Part shown: positions 16,206 to 24,070 of the stretch, one piece after another
Numbering within the stretch: the first letter of the stretch is position 1
Layout of the letters: the number at the start of each line of letters is the position of its first letter
Source of the DNA: Candidatus Limadaptatus stercoripullorum
GTDB lineage: Bacteria > Bacillota > Clostridia > Christensenellales > CAG-917
Assembly (NCBI GenBank): GCA_018713795.1
Contig: DVOE01000094.1
Location: forward strand, 1 to 38,436
DNA: 38,436 bases
Direction: 5' to 3'
The notes under the pieces: generated by a model
Told to the model about the DNA's origin: nothing
Database searches by the model: none
Seen by the model: only the letters and a program-made list of their open reading frames with translations
Made by a program: the position numbers and the translations under genes

Positions 16206-16454
16206 ATGGAACTTGACCGTACCAAAAAGATCCAAGTCGAAGTCACTGAAAACAACATCGTCGAAAGCGAAGTCGGCGTCCGCGGCAAAAGGCGCAGGGC
16301 TCTGCCCCGCGCACTCGACGCGCTGGACATCGCGATCATCCCCGTCACGATAGGGGTATTCGTGTCGCTGGGCTTCCTGTTCGCAGGGCTGTTCCGCGCC
16401 GCCGCGCCGCTCGCGGCGACCACCGTGGGGAGCGTCCTCGCCGCCGTGCTCTAA
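16206..16454 (+). CDS. Small two-helix membrane protein of unknown function
   Basis: An 82-residue protein not recognised as a known family. The N-terminal 40 residues are charged and include a basic patch GKRRRALPRA (27-36), probably cytoplasmic. Two hydrophobic segments follow (about 43-63 and 65-82), with the protein ending inside or just after the second. GAGGTG is spaced 5 nt from the ATG. Its stop TAA is immediately followed by the ATG of the protease gene, so the two are tightly coupled. In Bacillus the position before spoIVFB is held by spoIVFA, a membrane partner of the protease, but this protein is far shorter. A role as protease partner or regulator is only inferred from position. 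Confidence 0.75.
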   Translation: MELDRTKKIQVEVTENNIVESEVGVRGKRRRALPRALDALDIAIIPVTIGVFVSLGFLFAGLFRAAAPLAATTVGSVLAAVL

Positions 16455-17336
16455 ATGCGCTTAAAACTGCATCCTCTCTTCTTTGCGCTTGCCCTCGTGC
16501 TCGTGCTGACGGGGCAGGCGCTCGCCTTTTTGTGCACGCTCGCAGCCGTCGCGCTCCATGAAGCGGGGCACGCCGCCGCGGCGAGGATGAGAGGATATAT
16601 CCCCCGCGAGATAACGCTCATGCCCTTCGGGGCGGCGATGGGACTGGAGGACAGACCCGACGCGCGGACGGGCGCCATCGTCGCCGCTGCGGGGCCCGCG
16701 GCGAGCCTGCTCGCGGCGCTCGTCACCGCGGGAGTGTGGTGGCTGTTCCCCGCCGTCTATCCCTATACGCGCGCTTTCATGCACGCGAACCTCGTCATAG
16801 GACTGTTCAATCTGCTGCCCGTCTATCCCCTCGACGGCTCGCTCATCGTGCTTTCGCGGGCAAAGAGGAAGTTGCTCGCTCTCCGCGTCATGCGGGGAAT
16901 GGGCATAGCGGTGTCCGCGGCGTTGCTCGCGCTGTTCGTGCTTTCGCTGTTTTATTCGGCGAGTTTCACGCTGTGCGTGGCGGCGGTGTTCGTGTTTTAC
17001 GGCGCGACGGTGGGGACGGCGGGCGAGATGTACGCTTCCGTGCTGGACGCGGGGAGCAAGAATTATTCGGCGGGCGTGACCCGAAAGCGCGTCCTGATCT
17101 CGTCCTCCGCGCCCGTTGCCCGCTGTTTCCGCCATGTGGACGGCAGGTCGGTCACCGTGTTCACCGTGGTGGACGGAGAGAACGGAAAACCTATCCCCGC
17201 GGGCGAGATAGACGAAGCGCGGCTGCGCTCGATCGCGGCGGGCGGCAAACTTTCCCGCACGCTCGGCGACTGTCTTTCGGAAGAAAAAGAGGGGAGAGGC
17301 GTGAGTCCCGCAAGGGGAGCGCGCGGGGCTTCTTGA
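16455..17336 (+). CDS. SpoIVFB-like site-2 protease (M50 family)
   Basis: A 293-residue polytopic metalloprotease that cleaves substrates within or near the membrane. The zinc motif HEAGH (His35, Glu36, His39) is in the second helix; the third ligand Asp127 is in NLLPVYPLDGS. After about six hydrophobic segments (to about 195) there is a soluble C-terminal region of about 100 residues, the position of the CBS domain in SpoIVFB. Its start abuts the stop of the 82-residue protein gene. The minD-minE-x-M50 order resembles minCD-spoIVFAB of Bacillus. The sporulation role (pro-sigma-K processing) is not established here; another regulated-proteolysis role is possible. Confidence 0.87.
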   Translation: MRLKLHPLFFALALVLVLTGQALAFLCTLAAVALHEAGHAAAARMRGYIPREITLMPFGAAMGLEDRPDARTGAIVAAAGPAASLLAALVTAGVWWLFPAVYPYTRAFMHANLVIGLFNLLPVYPLDGSLIVLSRAKRKLLALRVMRGMGIAVSAALLALFVLSLFYSASFTLCVAAVFVFYGATVGTAGEMYASVLDAGSKNYSAGVTRKRVLISSSAPVARCFRHVDGRSVTVFTVVDGENGKPIPAGEIDEARLRSIAAGGKLSRTLGDCLSEEKEGRGVSPARGARGAS

Positions 17337-17362
17337 CTTTGTCCGGCATTTGTAATACTATA
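17334..17362 (+). promoter_or_regulatory. Sigma-A-type promoter of the ROK kinase-rng unit
   Basis: -35 TTGACT (17334-17339), 17-nt spacer, -10 TACTAT (17357-17362). It overlaps the last codon of the protease gene and is 44 nt before the kinase ATG. Confidence 0.65.
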
Positions 17363-17406
17363 TCCCACGGAAAATTTTCATGCGCGCAACGCGCGAGGAG
17401 CGAGCT

Positions 17407-18378
17407 ATGTATTATGTCGGCGTGGATATAGGCGGTATGTCTCTCAAAGCGGGGCTTGTCGATGAGCGCGGGGTCATCTCCGCGAGCAAAGCCGTGCCCA
17501 CGCGGGCGAAAGCTCCTTCGGAAGAGATAGTCTCCGATCTCGCGGGGCTGGTCGCGTCCCTTCTCGAGAGCGAGGGGCTGACCGTGAAGGACATCGGCGG
17601 CATAGGCATAGGTTCGCCGGGTTCGGTCAACGACGCGGCGGGCACCGTGCGCTACAGCTGCAACATCAATTTCCGCATGACGCCCATAGTCGCCATGCTC
17701 AAAGAAGCCCTCGGCGCGGACAGGGTCGCGATAAGCAACGACGCCAACTGCGCAGCCCTCGGCGAGACGCTGTTCGGAGCGGGTCGGGGCGCAAAAAACA
17801 GCGTGACCGTCACCCTCGGCACGGGCATAGGCACCGGCATAGTGGCGGACGGCAGACTGGTGACGGGCAACGGCTCGGCGGGCGCGGAAGGCGGGCATAT
17901 GTGCATCGCCTACGGCGGCGAGCTCTGCGGCTGCGGGAAGCGCGGCTGCTACGAGGCGTACGCCTCCGTCTCCGCACTCATCAGACAGACAGAGCGTGCC
18001 ATGGAAGCCCACCCCGAAAGCCTCATGCACGAGATCGCGAAAGAAGAGGGTGTGAACGGAAAAACGGCGTTTATCGCCATGAAACGAGGAGATAAAGTGG
18101 CGAAAGAGGTGGTGGACACCTATATCGGCTATGTCGGCGCGGGCATGGTCAATTTCGCCAACATCTTCTGGCCGGAGGTGTTCATCGTGGGCGGAGCCAT
18201 CTCCCGCGAAGGGGACACCCTCATCCTCCCGCTCCGCGAATACATCGCCGCTAACATCCACAGCGCCGCTTACAATCCGCCCATCGAGGTGGTGGCGGCG
18301 ACCCTCGGCGGAGACGCAGGCATAGTGGGGGCGGCGGCTCTTGTCATGGAGCGCCCGCCGCGCGCGAAGTTGCATTAA
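17407..18378 (+). CDS. ROK-family sugar kinase (glucokinase-like)
   Basis: A 323-residue cytosolic ATP-dependent sugar kinase. VDIGGMSLKAGLVD is the N-terminal phosphate loop (the usual Thr is Met here). SNDANCAALGE holds the catalytic base Asp112. GTGIGTGIV is the second phosphate loop. GAEGGHMC with Glu161/His164 contacts the sugar, and CGCGKRGCYEAYAS carries the zinc-binding ROK motif (Cys174, Cys176, Cys181). ATG 17407 is preferred to 17380 because GAGGAG lies 6 nt upstream and the family N-terminus fits. The substrate is probably glucose, but N-acetylmannosamine or others cannot be excluded. It has its own promoter and lies 17 nt before rng. Confidence 0.93.
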   Translation: MYYVGVDIGGMSLKAGLVDERGVISASKAVPTRAKAPSEEIVSDLAGLVASLLESEGLTVKDIGGIGIGSPGSVNDAAGTVRYSCNINFRMTPIVAMLKEALGADRVAISNDANCAALGETLFGAGRGAKNSVTVTLGTGIGTGIVADGRLVTGNGSAGAEGGHMCIAYGGELCGCGKRGCYEAYASVSALIRQTERAMEAHPESLMHEIAKEEGVNGKTAFIAMKRGDKVAKEVVDTYIGYVGAGMVNFANIFWPEVFIVGGAISREGDTLILPLREYIAANIHSAAYNPPIEVVAATLGGDAGIVGAAALVMERPPRAKLH

Positions 18379-18395
18379 ATTTTTTTGGTGCATAG

Positions 18396-19829
18396 ATGAA
18401 GAAACTGTACATCGATCACAGTCCTTTTTTCGTGCGCGCCGCGCTCACGGAGGACGGTGAACTTGCCGAGTTCGGCGTTGAAAGGGCGACGGGGCGCAGC
18501 CGCGTCGGAAACATCTACAAGGGCAAGGTGGAGAATGTGCTCTCGGGTATGCACGCCGCCTTTGTGGACATCGGGCTTTCCCGCAACGGTTTTTTGTATA
18601 TCGAACCCTCATCGCGCGGGCTCTCGCCCGGCGATATCATCATGTGCCAGGTCGCAAAGGACGAGCATAATCTCAAAGGCGCGAGACTGACCACCGACAT
18701 CACGCTGCCGGGGAGTTTCGTTGTGCTGCTCCCGAGGGGCGGCGTGCACGGCGTATCGCGCAAGATAGACGACGAAGACGCGCGCGGCAGGCTGGAAAAG
18801 CTCGCGGCGGGGCTTTGTCCCGAGGGCATGGGATTCATCGTGCGTTCCGCCGCCCGTTACGCGGACGAGGAGGACATCGCGGAAGAGATATCTTCGCTCG
18901 TCGCCCTCTGGGAGCGCGTGGAGGCGGATTACGCCAAGGCGCAGCCCGGCAGGACGGTGTTCCGCGAAGCGCAGCTCATCGACCGCATAGTGCGCGACGG
19001 CTATCTCGACGACGCCGAGGAGATCGTGGTCAACGACCGCGCCGTCGCCGAGGGCATGGCGGGCAAGCTCGGCGGCAAAAAGAAAGTGTCGTTTTACGAC
19101 GGCGCGGAGAATATTTTCAGGCATTTCGGGATAGACGGTCAGGTGGACAAGCTCGCGGACAGGCGGGCGGAGTTCGCGGGCGGGGCTTATCTCGTCATCG
19201 ACCGCACGGAGGCGCTCACGGTCATAGATGTCAACACCGGCAGGTATGTCGGTGCCAAGGACCTCGAAGACACCGTCTACAGGACAAATCTCGCCGCCTG
19301 CGAGGAGATCGCGCGGCAGCTCAGGGTGCGCAACATAAGTGGCATCGTCATCGTGGATTTCATCGACATGTCCGACGAATCCCACCGCGCAGAGGTCCTC
19401 GAAAAGCTGCGCGCGGAGCTCAGGAAGGACAAGCGCAAGACCACCGCGGTGGGTATGACGGGGCTGGGGCTCGTGGAACTCACACGCAAGCGCACCCGCC
19501 GTTCGGCGGACGATTTCATGCTCGAAGCGTGCCCCGGGTGCACGGGCGGCAGAGTCGTGTCGCGGGCGCATCTTGCCATCAAACTCCGCGACAAGATGGT
19601 GGATCATTGGCTCAAAGACCGCACCATGTCGCTCATAGTGCGCGCGCATCCCGATGTGTGCGCGGAGGCGGCGGCTCTCGGCATCATGTCGCACGAGCTC
19701 GCGGGCATTTGGCGGGGAAGAAGGATATATCTCATTCCCGATCCCTCTCTCGCGAGAGACGAGAGCGTCATCACGGGCAGCAACGACAAGGTCCTGACCC
19801 TGCCGCAGGACGCCGTGCTCATCGGCTGA
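18396..19829 (+). CDS. rng: Ribonuclease G/E
   Basis: A 477-residue endoribonuclease that processes rRNA precursors and starts mRNA decay. An N-terminal S1-type RNA-binding part (RVGNIYKGKVENVLSGMHAA, 36-55; FVDIGLSRNGFLY) is followed by the catalytic DNase-I-like region. There, VIDVNTGRY supplies Asp278 and Asn280, and IVDFIDM supplies Asp321. The zinc-link cysteines Cys379 and Cys382 lie in CPGC. There is no long C-terminal scaffold, so it is the RNase G type in length. The ribosome-binding site is weak (GGTG), suggesting coupling to the kinase gene 17 nt upstream. Confidence 0.95.
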   Translation: MKKLYIDHSPFFVRAALTEDGELAEFGVERATGRSRVGNIYKGKVENVLSGMHAAFVDIGLSRNGFLYIEPSSRGLSPGDIIMCQVAKDEHNLKGARLTTDITLPGSFVVLLPRGGVHGVSRKIDDEDARGRLEKLAAGLCPEGMGFIVRSAARYADEEDIAEEISSLVALWERVEADYAKAQPGRTVFREAQLIDRIVRDGYLDDAEEIVVNDRAVAEGMAGKLGGKKKVSFYDGAENIFRHFGIDGQVDKLADRRAEFAGGAYLVIDRTEALTVIDVNTGRYVGAKDLEDTVYRTNLAACEEIARQLRVRNISGIVIVDFIDMSDESHRAEVLEKLRAELRKDKRKTTAVGMTGLGLVELTRKRTRRSADDFMLEACPGCTGGRVVSRAHLAIKLRDKMVDHWLKDRTMSLIVRAHPDVCAEAAALGIMSHELAGIWRGRRIYLIPDPSLARDESVITGSNDKVLTLPQDAVLIG

Positions 19830-19856
19830 AAGAGCTTCACGCTCCGCCGTCCGGGC

Positions 19857-19885
19857 TTGCATAGTCGGCGGGGCTGTGATATCAT
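19857..19885 (+). promoter_or_regulatory. Sigma-A-type promoter of the MDR oxidoreductase gene
   Basis: -35 TTGCAT (19857-19862), 17-nt spacer, -10 TATCAT (19880-19885), in the 110-nt gap after rng and 54 nt before the ATG at 19940. Confidence 0.6.
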
Positions 19886-19939
19886 CATATATGTTCCGCG
19901 GCGAGGGAGGACAAGCCGCCGTGCGGGCAAAGGGTGGAT

Positions 19940-20929
19940 ATGAAAGCGTGGCATATCGAGAATCTCAACAGGATCAAGCTCGTCGAGAGCGTCCTGCCCA
20001 AACGCGAGGGGGAGATAAAACTCAAGATGTCTAAGGTCGCCATTTCCTCGACCGATTTCGCGTACTTTGCCGCAGGCGAAGAGGACGAACACGGGAAAAG
20101 CGTCGTGGTGCCCGGGCATTCCGCCGTCGCTTATGTGTCCAGCGAAGACAGCGCCGCGGGATTGAAGCTCGGCGCGCGCGTGGTGGTCAGCCCCTTTGTG
20201 CGCTACGAGGAACACGGCGTCGCCAAAGTCAAGGTGCTCGGCGTGGACACGGACGGGCTGCTCGGCGATTTCGCGTCCGTGCCCGAGGAGAATGTCTACG
20301 CGCTTCCCGACGGCATCCCCGACGACGAGGCGATCTTTGCCGAATATATCGCGCTCGGCAACAATGTTCTGAATTCCATGGAAGCCGACAAAGGCGACTT
20401 TGTGGTCATAGTCGGCGCAAGCACGCTCGGGCTGGTGCTTTCGCAGCTCGCGCTTTACTATCAGATGATCCCCATCCTCGTCGATCTCGACGCCGAAAAA
20501 CTCGCGCTCGCGGCGTCCTGGGGGGTGTACTATCTCCTCAATCCCACTTACGACAACCTCGAACGCCGCGTGGAAGAGATCACGGGCGGCAGGATGGCGG
20601 AAGCGTCTGTGTATGTCGGCGACGGCGTGCCTTTCGACTGTGCCTTCCGTCTGGTCAAGGACAAGGGCGAAGTGGTGGTCGCGGGCTACTCGGTGCGCGC
20701 GGGTCACAATGCGGATGTCGCGGATATCCTCGCCAAGCAACTCCGCGTCATAGGCGTCGCCGACGGCTACGGCGAGATGTCCTCGGCGATCAACCTGCTT
20801 GCCAACCGCATAGTCAAGACCGAAGGGCTCATCGGCGCGCGCATAGGCTTCGACGAAGTGCCCGAGATGGTCGAGCAATGCGCGGAGTATCCTTATCAAT
20901 ACAACAAGATCCTGATCACGGTCGACTGA
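19940..20929 (+). CDS. MDR-superfamily (alcohol dehydrogenase-like) oxidoreductase without zinc ligands
   Basis: A 329-residue protein with the medium-chain dehydrogenase/reductase layout. The N-terminal GroES-like part contains VAISSTDFAYF (33-43), where zinc enzymes have C-G-x-C-G-T-D-like motifs, and PGHSAVAYV (58-66) for the usual GHE-x-x-G. A nucleotide-binding Rossmann part follows, with VVIVGASTLGLVLSQLAL and ILVDLDAEKL. The catalytic-zinc cysteine is replaced by serine, and the four-cysteine structural-zinc loop is absent. The reaction is therefore uncertain: it may be a zinc-independent reductase or have a non-catalytic role. ATG 19940 (AAAGGG upstream) is chosen over GTG 19934. It is monocistronic between its own promoter and terminator. 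Confidence 0.82.
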   Translation: MKAWHIENLNRIKLVESVLPKREGEIKLKMSKVAISSTDFAYFAAGEEDEHGKSVVVPGHSAVAYVSSEDSAAGLKLGARVVVSPFVRYEEHGVAKVKVLGVDTDGLLGDFASVPEENVYALPDGIPDDEAIFAEYIALGNNVLNSMEADKGDFVVIVGASTLGLVLSQLALYYQMIPILVDLDAEKLALAASWGVYYLLNPTYDNLERRVEEITGGRMAEASVYVGDGVPFDCAFRLVKDKGEVVVAGYSVRAGHNADVADILAKQLRVIGVADGYGEMSSAINLLANRIVKTEGLIGARIGFDEVPEMVEQCAEYPYQYNKILITVD

Positions 20930-20951
20930 CGAGACCCGGATGCACGGCACG

Positions 20952-20979
20952 GCGCGCCCCACGGCGCGCTTTTTCTTTT
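20952..20979 (+). terminator. Rho-independent terminator after the MDR gene
   Basis: GCGCGCC (20952-20958) pairs with GGCGCGC (20963-20969) around loop CCAC, followed by TTTTTCTTTT. It lies 22 nt after the stop codon. Confidence 0.9.
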
Positions 20980-21111
20980 AGGGCGTCGCCCCGCCGCTGA
21001 CCGGTTTTCCGGAGCTCCGGGCGCGTGGGTCTCTATCGCACCTCTCGTGGAAACGCGCGGTTTTTTTGAAAAAAAAACACGATAAGTGTACAATAACGGG
21101 CGGCGGGCAAT

Positions 21112-21135
21112 AAAAAACCGTCCGAAAGCGGACGG
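21112..21135 (-). terminator. Rho-independent terminator of the DUF4364 gene
   Basis: On the minus strand, CCGTCCG (21135-21129) pairs with CGGACGG (21124-21118) around CTTT and is followed by TTTTTT. It is 25 nt past the stop of the gene that ends at 21161. Confidence 0.9.
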
Positions 21136-21160
21136 AGCACGAAAAGTGTTTTTATGCTTG

Positions 21161-21697
21161 TCAGTCTATCAGGGTGTCGTAGAGCAAGGAGTAGACATTC
21201 GCCGCCTTGTCCACCCAGTTCTTGTAGATGTATTTGGCGTGTTGCCTGTTGCCGACGACGAGGCGCACTTCCATGAGCGTGGAAATGTCGTTGTTGATGC
21301 GCATGATGACCGTGTAGGTGCCGTCGGCGTTCTTGGAGTAGTCGCAGAAGTAGGACTGCCTCTTTTTGAACCTCATGCGGTTGTCGCGGACAAAGAGGTT
21401 GATATCGTCGCGCAGCGAGGACGGGATCCTCGAAAAGAACATAGCCAGGCAGCTTACGCCGTCCTGCGTGATGTTGATGCAGTCGCTCTTGGGCACGCGG
21501 TAAAGCAGATTGGTGTCGATGAGCTCGGAGAGATACTGCTTGCATTCCATGTACGGCACCCAGTTGTTCTCCGCCGAGCAGATGTCGAGCAGCGTGTTTT
21601 CGGACAGCGGAATAGCCATTCTGTCGAATACGAACAGAATGACCAGCTTTTGCACCTTGCTGTCGAGAGGAACTCCCCCTTCCGTCATACGATCCAC
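21161..21697 (-). CDS. DUF4364-family winged-helix regulator-like protein
   Basis: A 178-residue cytosolic protein. The N-terminal part (LDSKVQKLVILFVFDRM, 11-27; then CKQYLSELIDTNLLYRV, 53-69) has the shape of a winged-helix DNA-binding domain. It is followed by QDGVSCLAMFFSRIPSSLRDDI. The pattern is that of the clostridial DUF4364 family, usually a single stand-alone gene of this length. The GTG start at 21697 is preferred over the in-frame ATG at 21688 because AGGAG is 9 nt from the GTG. It has its own promoter (21769-21797) and terminator. The function is unknown; transcriptional regulation is inferred from fold. Confidence 0.78.
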   Translation of the reverse strand: MDRMTEGGVPLDSKVQKLVILFVFDRMAIPLSENTLLDICSAENNWVPYMECKQYLSELIDTNLLYRVPKSDCINITQDGVSCLAMFFSRIPSSLRDDINLFVRDNRMRFKKRQSYFCDYSKNADGTYTVIMRINNDISTLMEVRLVVGNRQHAKYIYKNWVDKAANVYSLLYDTLID

Positions 21698-21768
21698 GCC
21701 GTGACACTCCTGACGGGGCGCGCGAGACCGCGACCGTCCCCGAATTATCCGTTTGAGCCGGGAATAGG

Positions 21769-21797
21769 ATTTTAGCACCCTTTCTTCCCCATATCAA
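21769..21797 (-). promoter_or_regulatory. Sigma-A-type promoter of the DUF4364 gene
   Basis: On the minus strand, -35 TTGATA (21797-21792), 17-nt spacer, -10 TAAAAT (21774-21769), about 70 nt before the GTG start at 21697. Confidence 0.65.
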
Positions 21798-21845
21798 GAC
21801 TTTGAGAGAAAAATTTCGCCCTACACAACGGGTAGTGATCTGCTC

Positions 21846-21947
21846 CCCGCCTCGGCACAAACGCCCGCCCGCGAGTCTCGCTGAGGAAGCTGTCGGAAAA
21901 GCCGACAAGTTGACCCGCCTCGGCACAAACGCCCGCCCGCGAGTCTC
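21846..21947. repeat. Two exact 34-bp direct repeats separated by 34 nt
   Basis: Copies at 21846-21879 and 21914-21947 are identical and begin CCCGCCTCGGCACAAACG. The 34-nt spacer includes a small hairpin (GTCGG, AAAAG, CCGAC). Only two copies are present and no cas gene is near. Confidence 0.85.
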
Positions 21948-22029
21948 TCCTCCGCCTGCTCCGCGCGCCCGTCCTTGTTTTCGGCGGAGAAGCGAGGATT
22001 TTTTTGAAAATTAACTTTAATTAAGTGGC

Positions 22030-22055
22030 AAAAAGCCCCTCCGCAGGGAGGGGCT
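22030..22055 (-). terminator. Rho-independent terminator of the M20 peptidase gene
   Basis: On the minus strand, AGCCCCTCC (22055-22047) pairs with GGAGGGGCT (22042-22034) around a 4-nt loop, followed by a T-run. It lies 25 nt after the stop. Confidence 0.9.
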
Positions 22056-22080
22056 TCGGGTGTTTTTCCGCGTGTGGCGG

Positions 22081-23547
22081 CTATTTTGCCAGCATGAGTT
22101 CGAGGCAGTTCACGAAGAATTGGGTCGCCTTTTCGAGCTGGTCGACATGCAGGCGTTCGTTTATGCCGTGTATGCGCGCTTGGTCGTCTAGGCTGTTTAT
22201 GAAGGGTCCGAAGCGGAACACATTGTCGGTCAGCGGGTTGTAGAAGCGCGCGTCGGACGCCGCGATGAACATGTACGGCGCGACCACGATGTCGTCGAAG
22301 GTACGCGTGATGGTCTCTTGGAGCCGCTTGTAAGCCGTGCAATGCACATCCGCCTCCGGAGAGGGGTTGGAATAGGACAGGAGGTTGACCTGCACCTTGG
22401 GGCCCAGGAGCTTCTCGAGGTGGGCTTTGACATCGTCTGCCGTCTCGCCGGTGATCATGCGGTAGTTGATATTGGCGCGGACTTCTTTGGGGATGACATT
22501 GCGCGCGTCGCTGCCCCAGAGCATGGTGGGCGCGAAGGTGGAGCGCACGAGGGCGTTGGTCATGGGCGCGGCTTTGGTGAAGATGAACTTCACGAGCGGC
22601 GAGAAGACATCGCGGTTGGTGAGCACGAACTTGAACACGCCCGTGCAATAGGGCGAGAGCGCTTTGAAGGTCTCCTTGGTCATGTTGGTCCAGCGCGTCT
22701 TCATGGGATGCGTCTCGACCTTGACGATGGCGTCCGACAGCACTCCGACGGCGGTCGGCGGCTTGGGATTGGAGGCGTGTCCGCCCGACTTGTTGACCAC
22801 GAGCTCGAGGTCGCCGTTGCCCTTTTCGCAGGCGCCTATGAGCGCGACGGTGTGCGGCACGCCGAGCAGCTTGCCGTCGAGCACGGTGCCGCCCTCGTCG
22901 ATGACGAATTCCATCTCGACGCCCTTCTCCTTGAGATGCTTGACTATGTTCGCCGCGCCCGAAGTGGAATTGCCGGGCTCCTCGTCGTGGCCGAAGCACA
23001 GATAGAGATCGCGGTCGAAAGTCTTGCCGGCGGCGAGGTGATATTCCACCGCTTCGAGCAGCGCGATCATGTGCGACTTCATGTCCTGCGCGCCCCTGCC
23101 GTAGATATATCCGTCCTCGGTCAGCGTGCCGGAGAAGGGATCGTACTCCCATCCGTCTTTGGGGGCGGGGACGACATCGATATGGCTGAGGTAGCACCCG
23201 CCTTTGAGGCTCGGATCCGAACCCTTGAGGTGATAGATGATGCTGTAGCCCGCGATGATGGTGCGCTCCGCCTTGGCGTTGAGCAGGGGATATGTGCGCT
23301 CCAGCCAATCGCGGTAATCGAGAAAAGGCTGCTCGTTGTCCGCATATTCCTCGACCATGGACACGGTGGGGATGCGGATAGCCTCCTGAAGATGCCTGAC
23401 GGCGGCGTCCTTGTCTATCGCGGGAAGCGAAGACGCCTTGCCGGGCGCGGATGCGGGCTTGTTGAGAGCCGTGCGTATGCCGAGCGCGAGGAAAAAGAGC
23501 ACAACGGCGGCGGCGACGACTATGCCGACTATAGCTCCGACGGACAT
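22081..23547 (-). CDS. Membrane-anchored M20-family metallopeptidase (PM20D1/carboxypeptidase-like)
   Basis: A 488-residue protein. Residues 4-23 form a hydrophobic N-terminal anchor or uncleaved signal, so the catalytic domain probably lies outside the membrane. The M20 metal ligands are present: His122 in SHIDVVP (with catalytic Asp124), Asp155 in GRGAQDMK, Glu189-Glu190 in GHDEEPGN, Asp218 in VIDEGG and His460 near the C-terminus. A lid/dimerisation domain sits between (about 240-370). The closest family pattern is M20A PM20D1/carboxypeptidase S, which hydrolyse N-acyl amino acids or dipeptides. GGAGGT is 6 nt before the ATG. It is monocistronic, with its own promoter and terminator. Confidence 0.93.
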   Translation of the reverse strand: MSVGAIVGIVVAAAVVLFFLALGIRTALNKPASAPGKASSLPAIDKDAAVRHLQEAIRIPTVSMVEEYADNEQPFLDYRDWLERTYPLLNAKAERTIIAGYSIIYHLKGSDPSLKGGCYLSHIDVVPAPKDGWEYDPFSGTLTEDGYIYGRGAQDMKSHMIALLEAVEYHLAAGKTFDRDLYLCFGHDEEPGNSTSGAANIVKHLKEKGVEMEFVIDEGGTVLDGKLLGVPHTVALIGACEKGNGDLELVVNKSGGHASNPKPPTAVGVLSDAIVKVETHPMKTRWTNMTKETFKALSPYCTGVFKFVLTNRDVFSPLVKFIFTKAAPMTNALVRSTFAPTMLWGSDARNVIPKEVRANINYRMITGETADDVKAHLEKLLGPKVQVNLLSYSNPSPEADVHCTAYKRLQETITRTFDDIVVAPYMFIAASDARFYNPLTDNVFRFGPFINSLDDQARIHGINERLHVDQLEKATQFFVNCLELMLAK

Positions 23548-23578
23548 AATGTTACCTCCGGAAAGAGAACTTGCTTAA

Positions 23579-23607
23579 ATTATACTCTCCGCACGCGCGT
23601 TTTTCAA
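23579..23607 (-). promoter_or_regulatory. Sigma-A-type promoter of the M20 peptidase gene
   Basis: On the minus strand, -35 TTGAAA (23607-23602), 17-nt spacer, consensus -10 TATAAT (23584-23579), 31 nt before the ATG. Confidence 0.7.
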
Positions 23608-23969
23608 GAGCGGAGGCGCACTCCGCGCGCGGCGGGGCGTCTCCCGCGCATAAAGAGCCGGGCACAGCCTCGGGGCGGCGAAGGGATGCGGAAAAAGCGC
23701 GGGAAAGAGGCTTCGGGCGGCAAAACGAGCCGGGAGGAGGAAAAGACCACTCGCGCCTTCGGAAATCGCCCGGGAAGAGCGTTTTGGCGCAAAATGTGCC
23801 CCAAAAGCCGCAGCAATATGTGAAACGACTGAAGAAGTGGCAAAACCTCGCCCCGAGCCCCGAAAGCGCCATATCACTTGCCTTTGCGCCTTTTTCGCGC
23901 AATTTTTACACGAAGAGGGGAAATGCCTCCGCTCTTCCGTCTCTCGCCGCTTGCCCGCCCATACCCCCT

Positions 23970-24070
23970 AAAACTACTCTCGATTTCGACGACTTTGATA
24001 ATATAGTACTCTCGAAAAATCCGCTTTTTAGAGAGGTTTTATAAAAATGCGAATTTTCGAGAGTAGTTTT
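23970..24070. repeat. 14-bp inverted repeat bounding an AT-rich island
   Basis: AAAACTACTCTCGA (23970-23983) is the exact reverse complement of TCGAGAGTAGTTTT (24057-24070). A further TACTCTCGA copy in the first orientation lies inside, at about 24007-24015. The enclosed 73 nt are AT-rich and hold no gene. Confidence 0.75.

Larger units (their letters stand above)
21698..22080. other. Intergenic region between DUF4364 and M20 peptidase genes
   Basis: These 383 nt hold the DUF4364 promoter, a pair of 34-bp direct repeats (21846-21947) and the M20 gene terminator (22030-22055). No gene was found in either strand. Confidence 0.7.

Noticed and set aside
21846..21947. CRISPR array
   Set aside because: Only two repeat copies, one spacer, no cas genes in the window.
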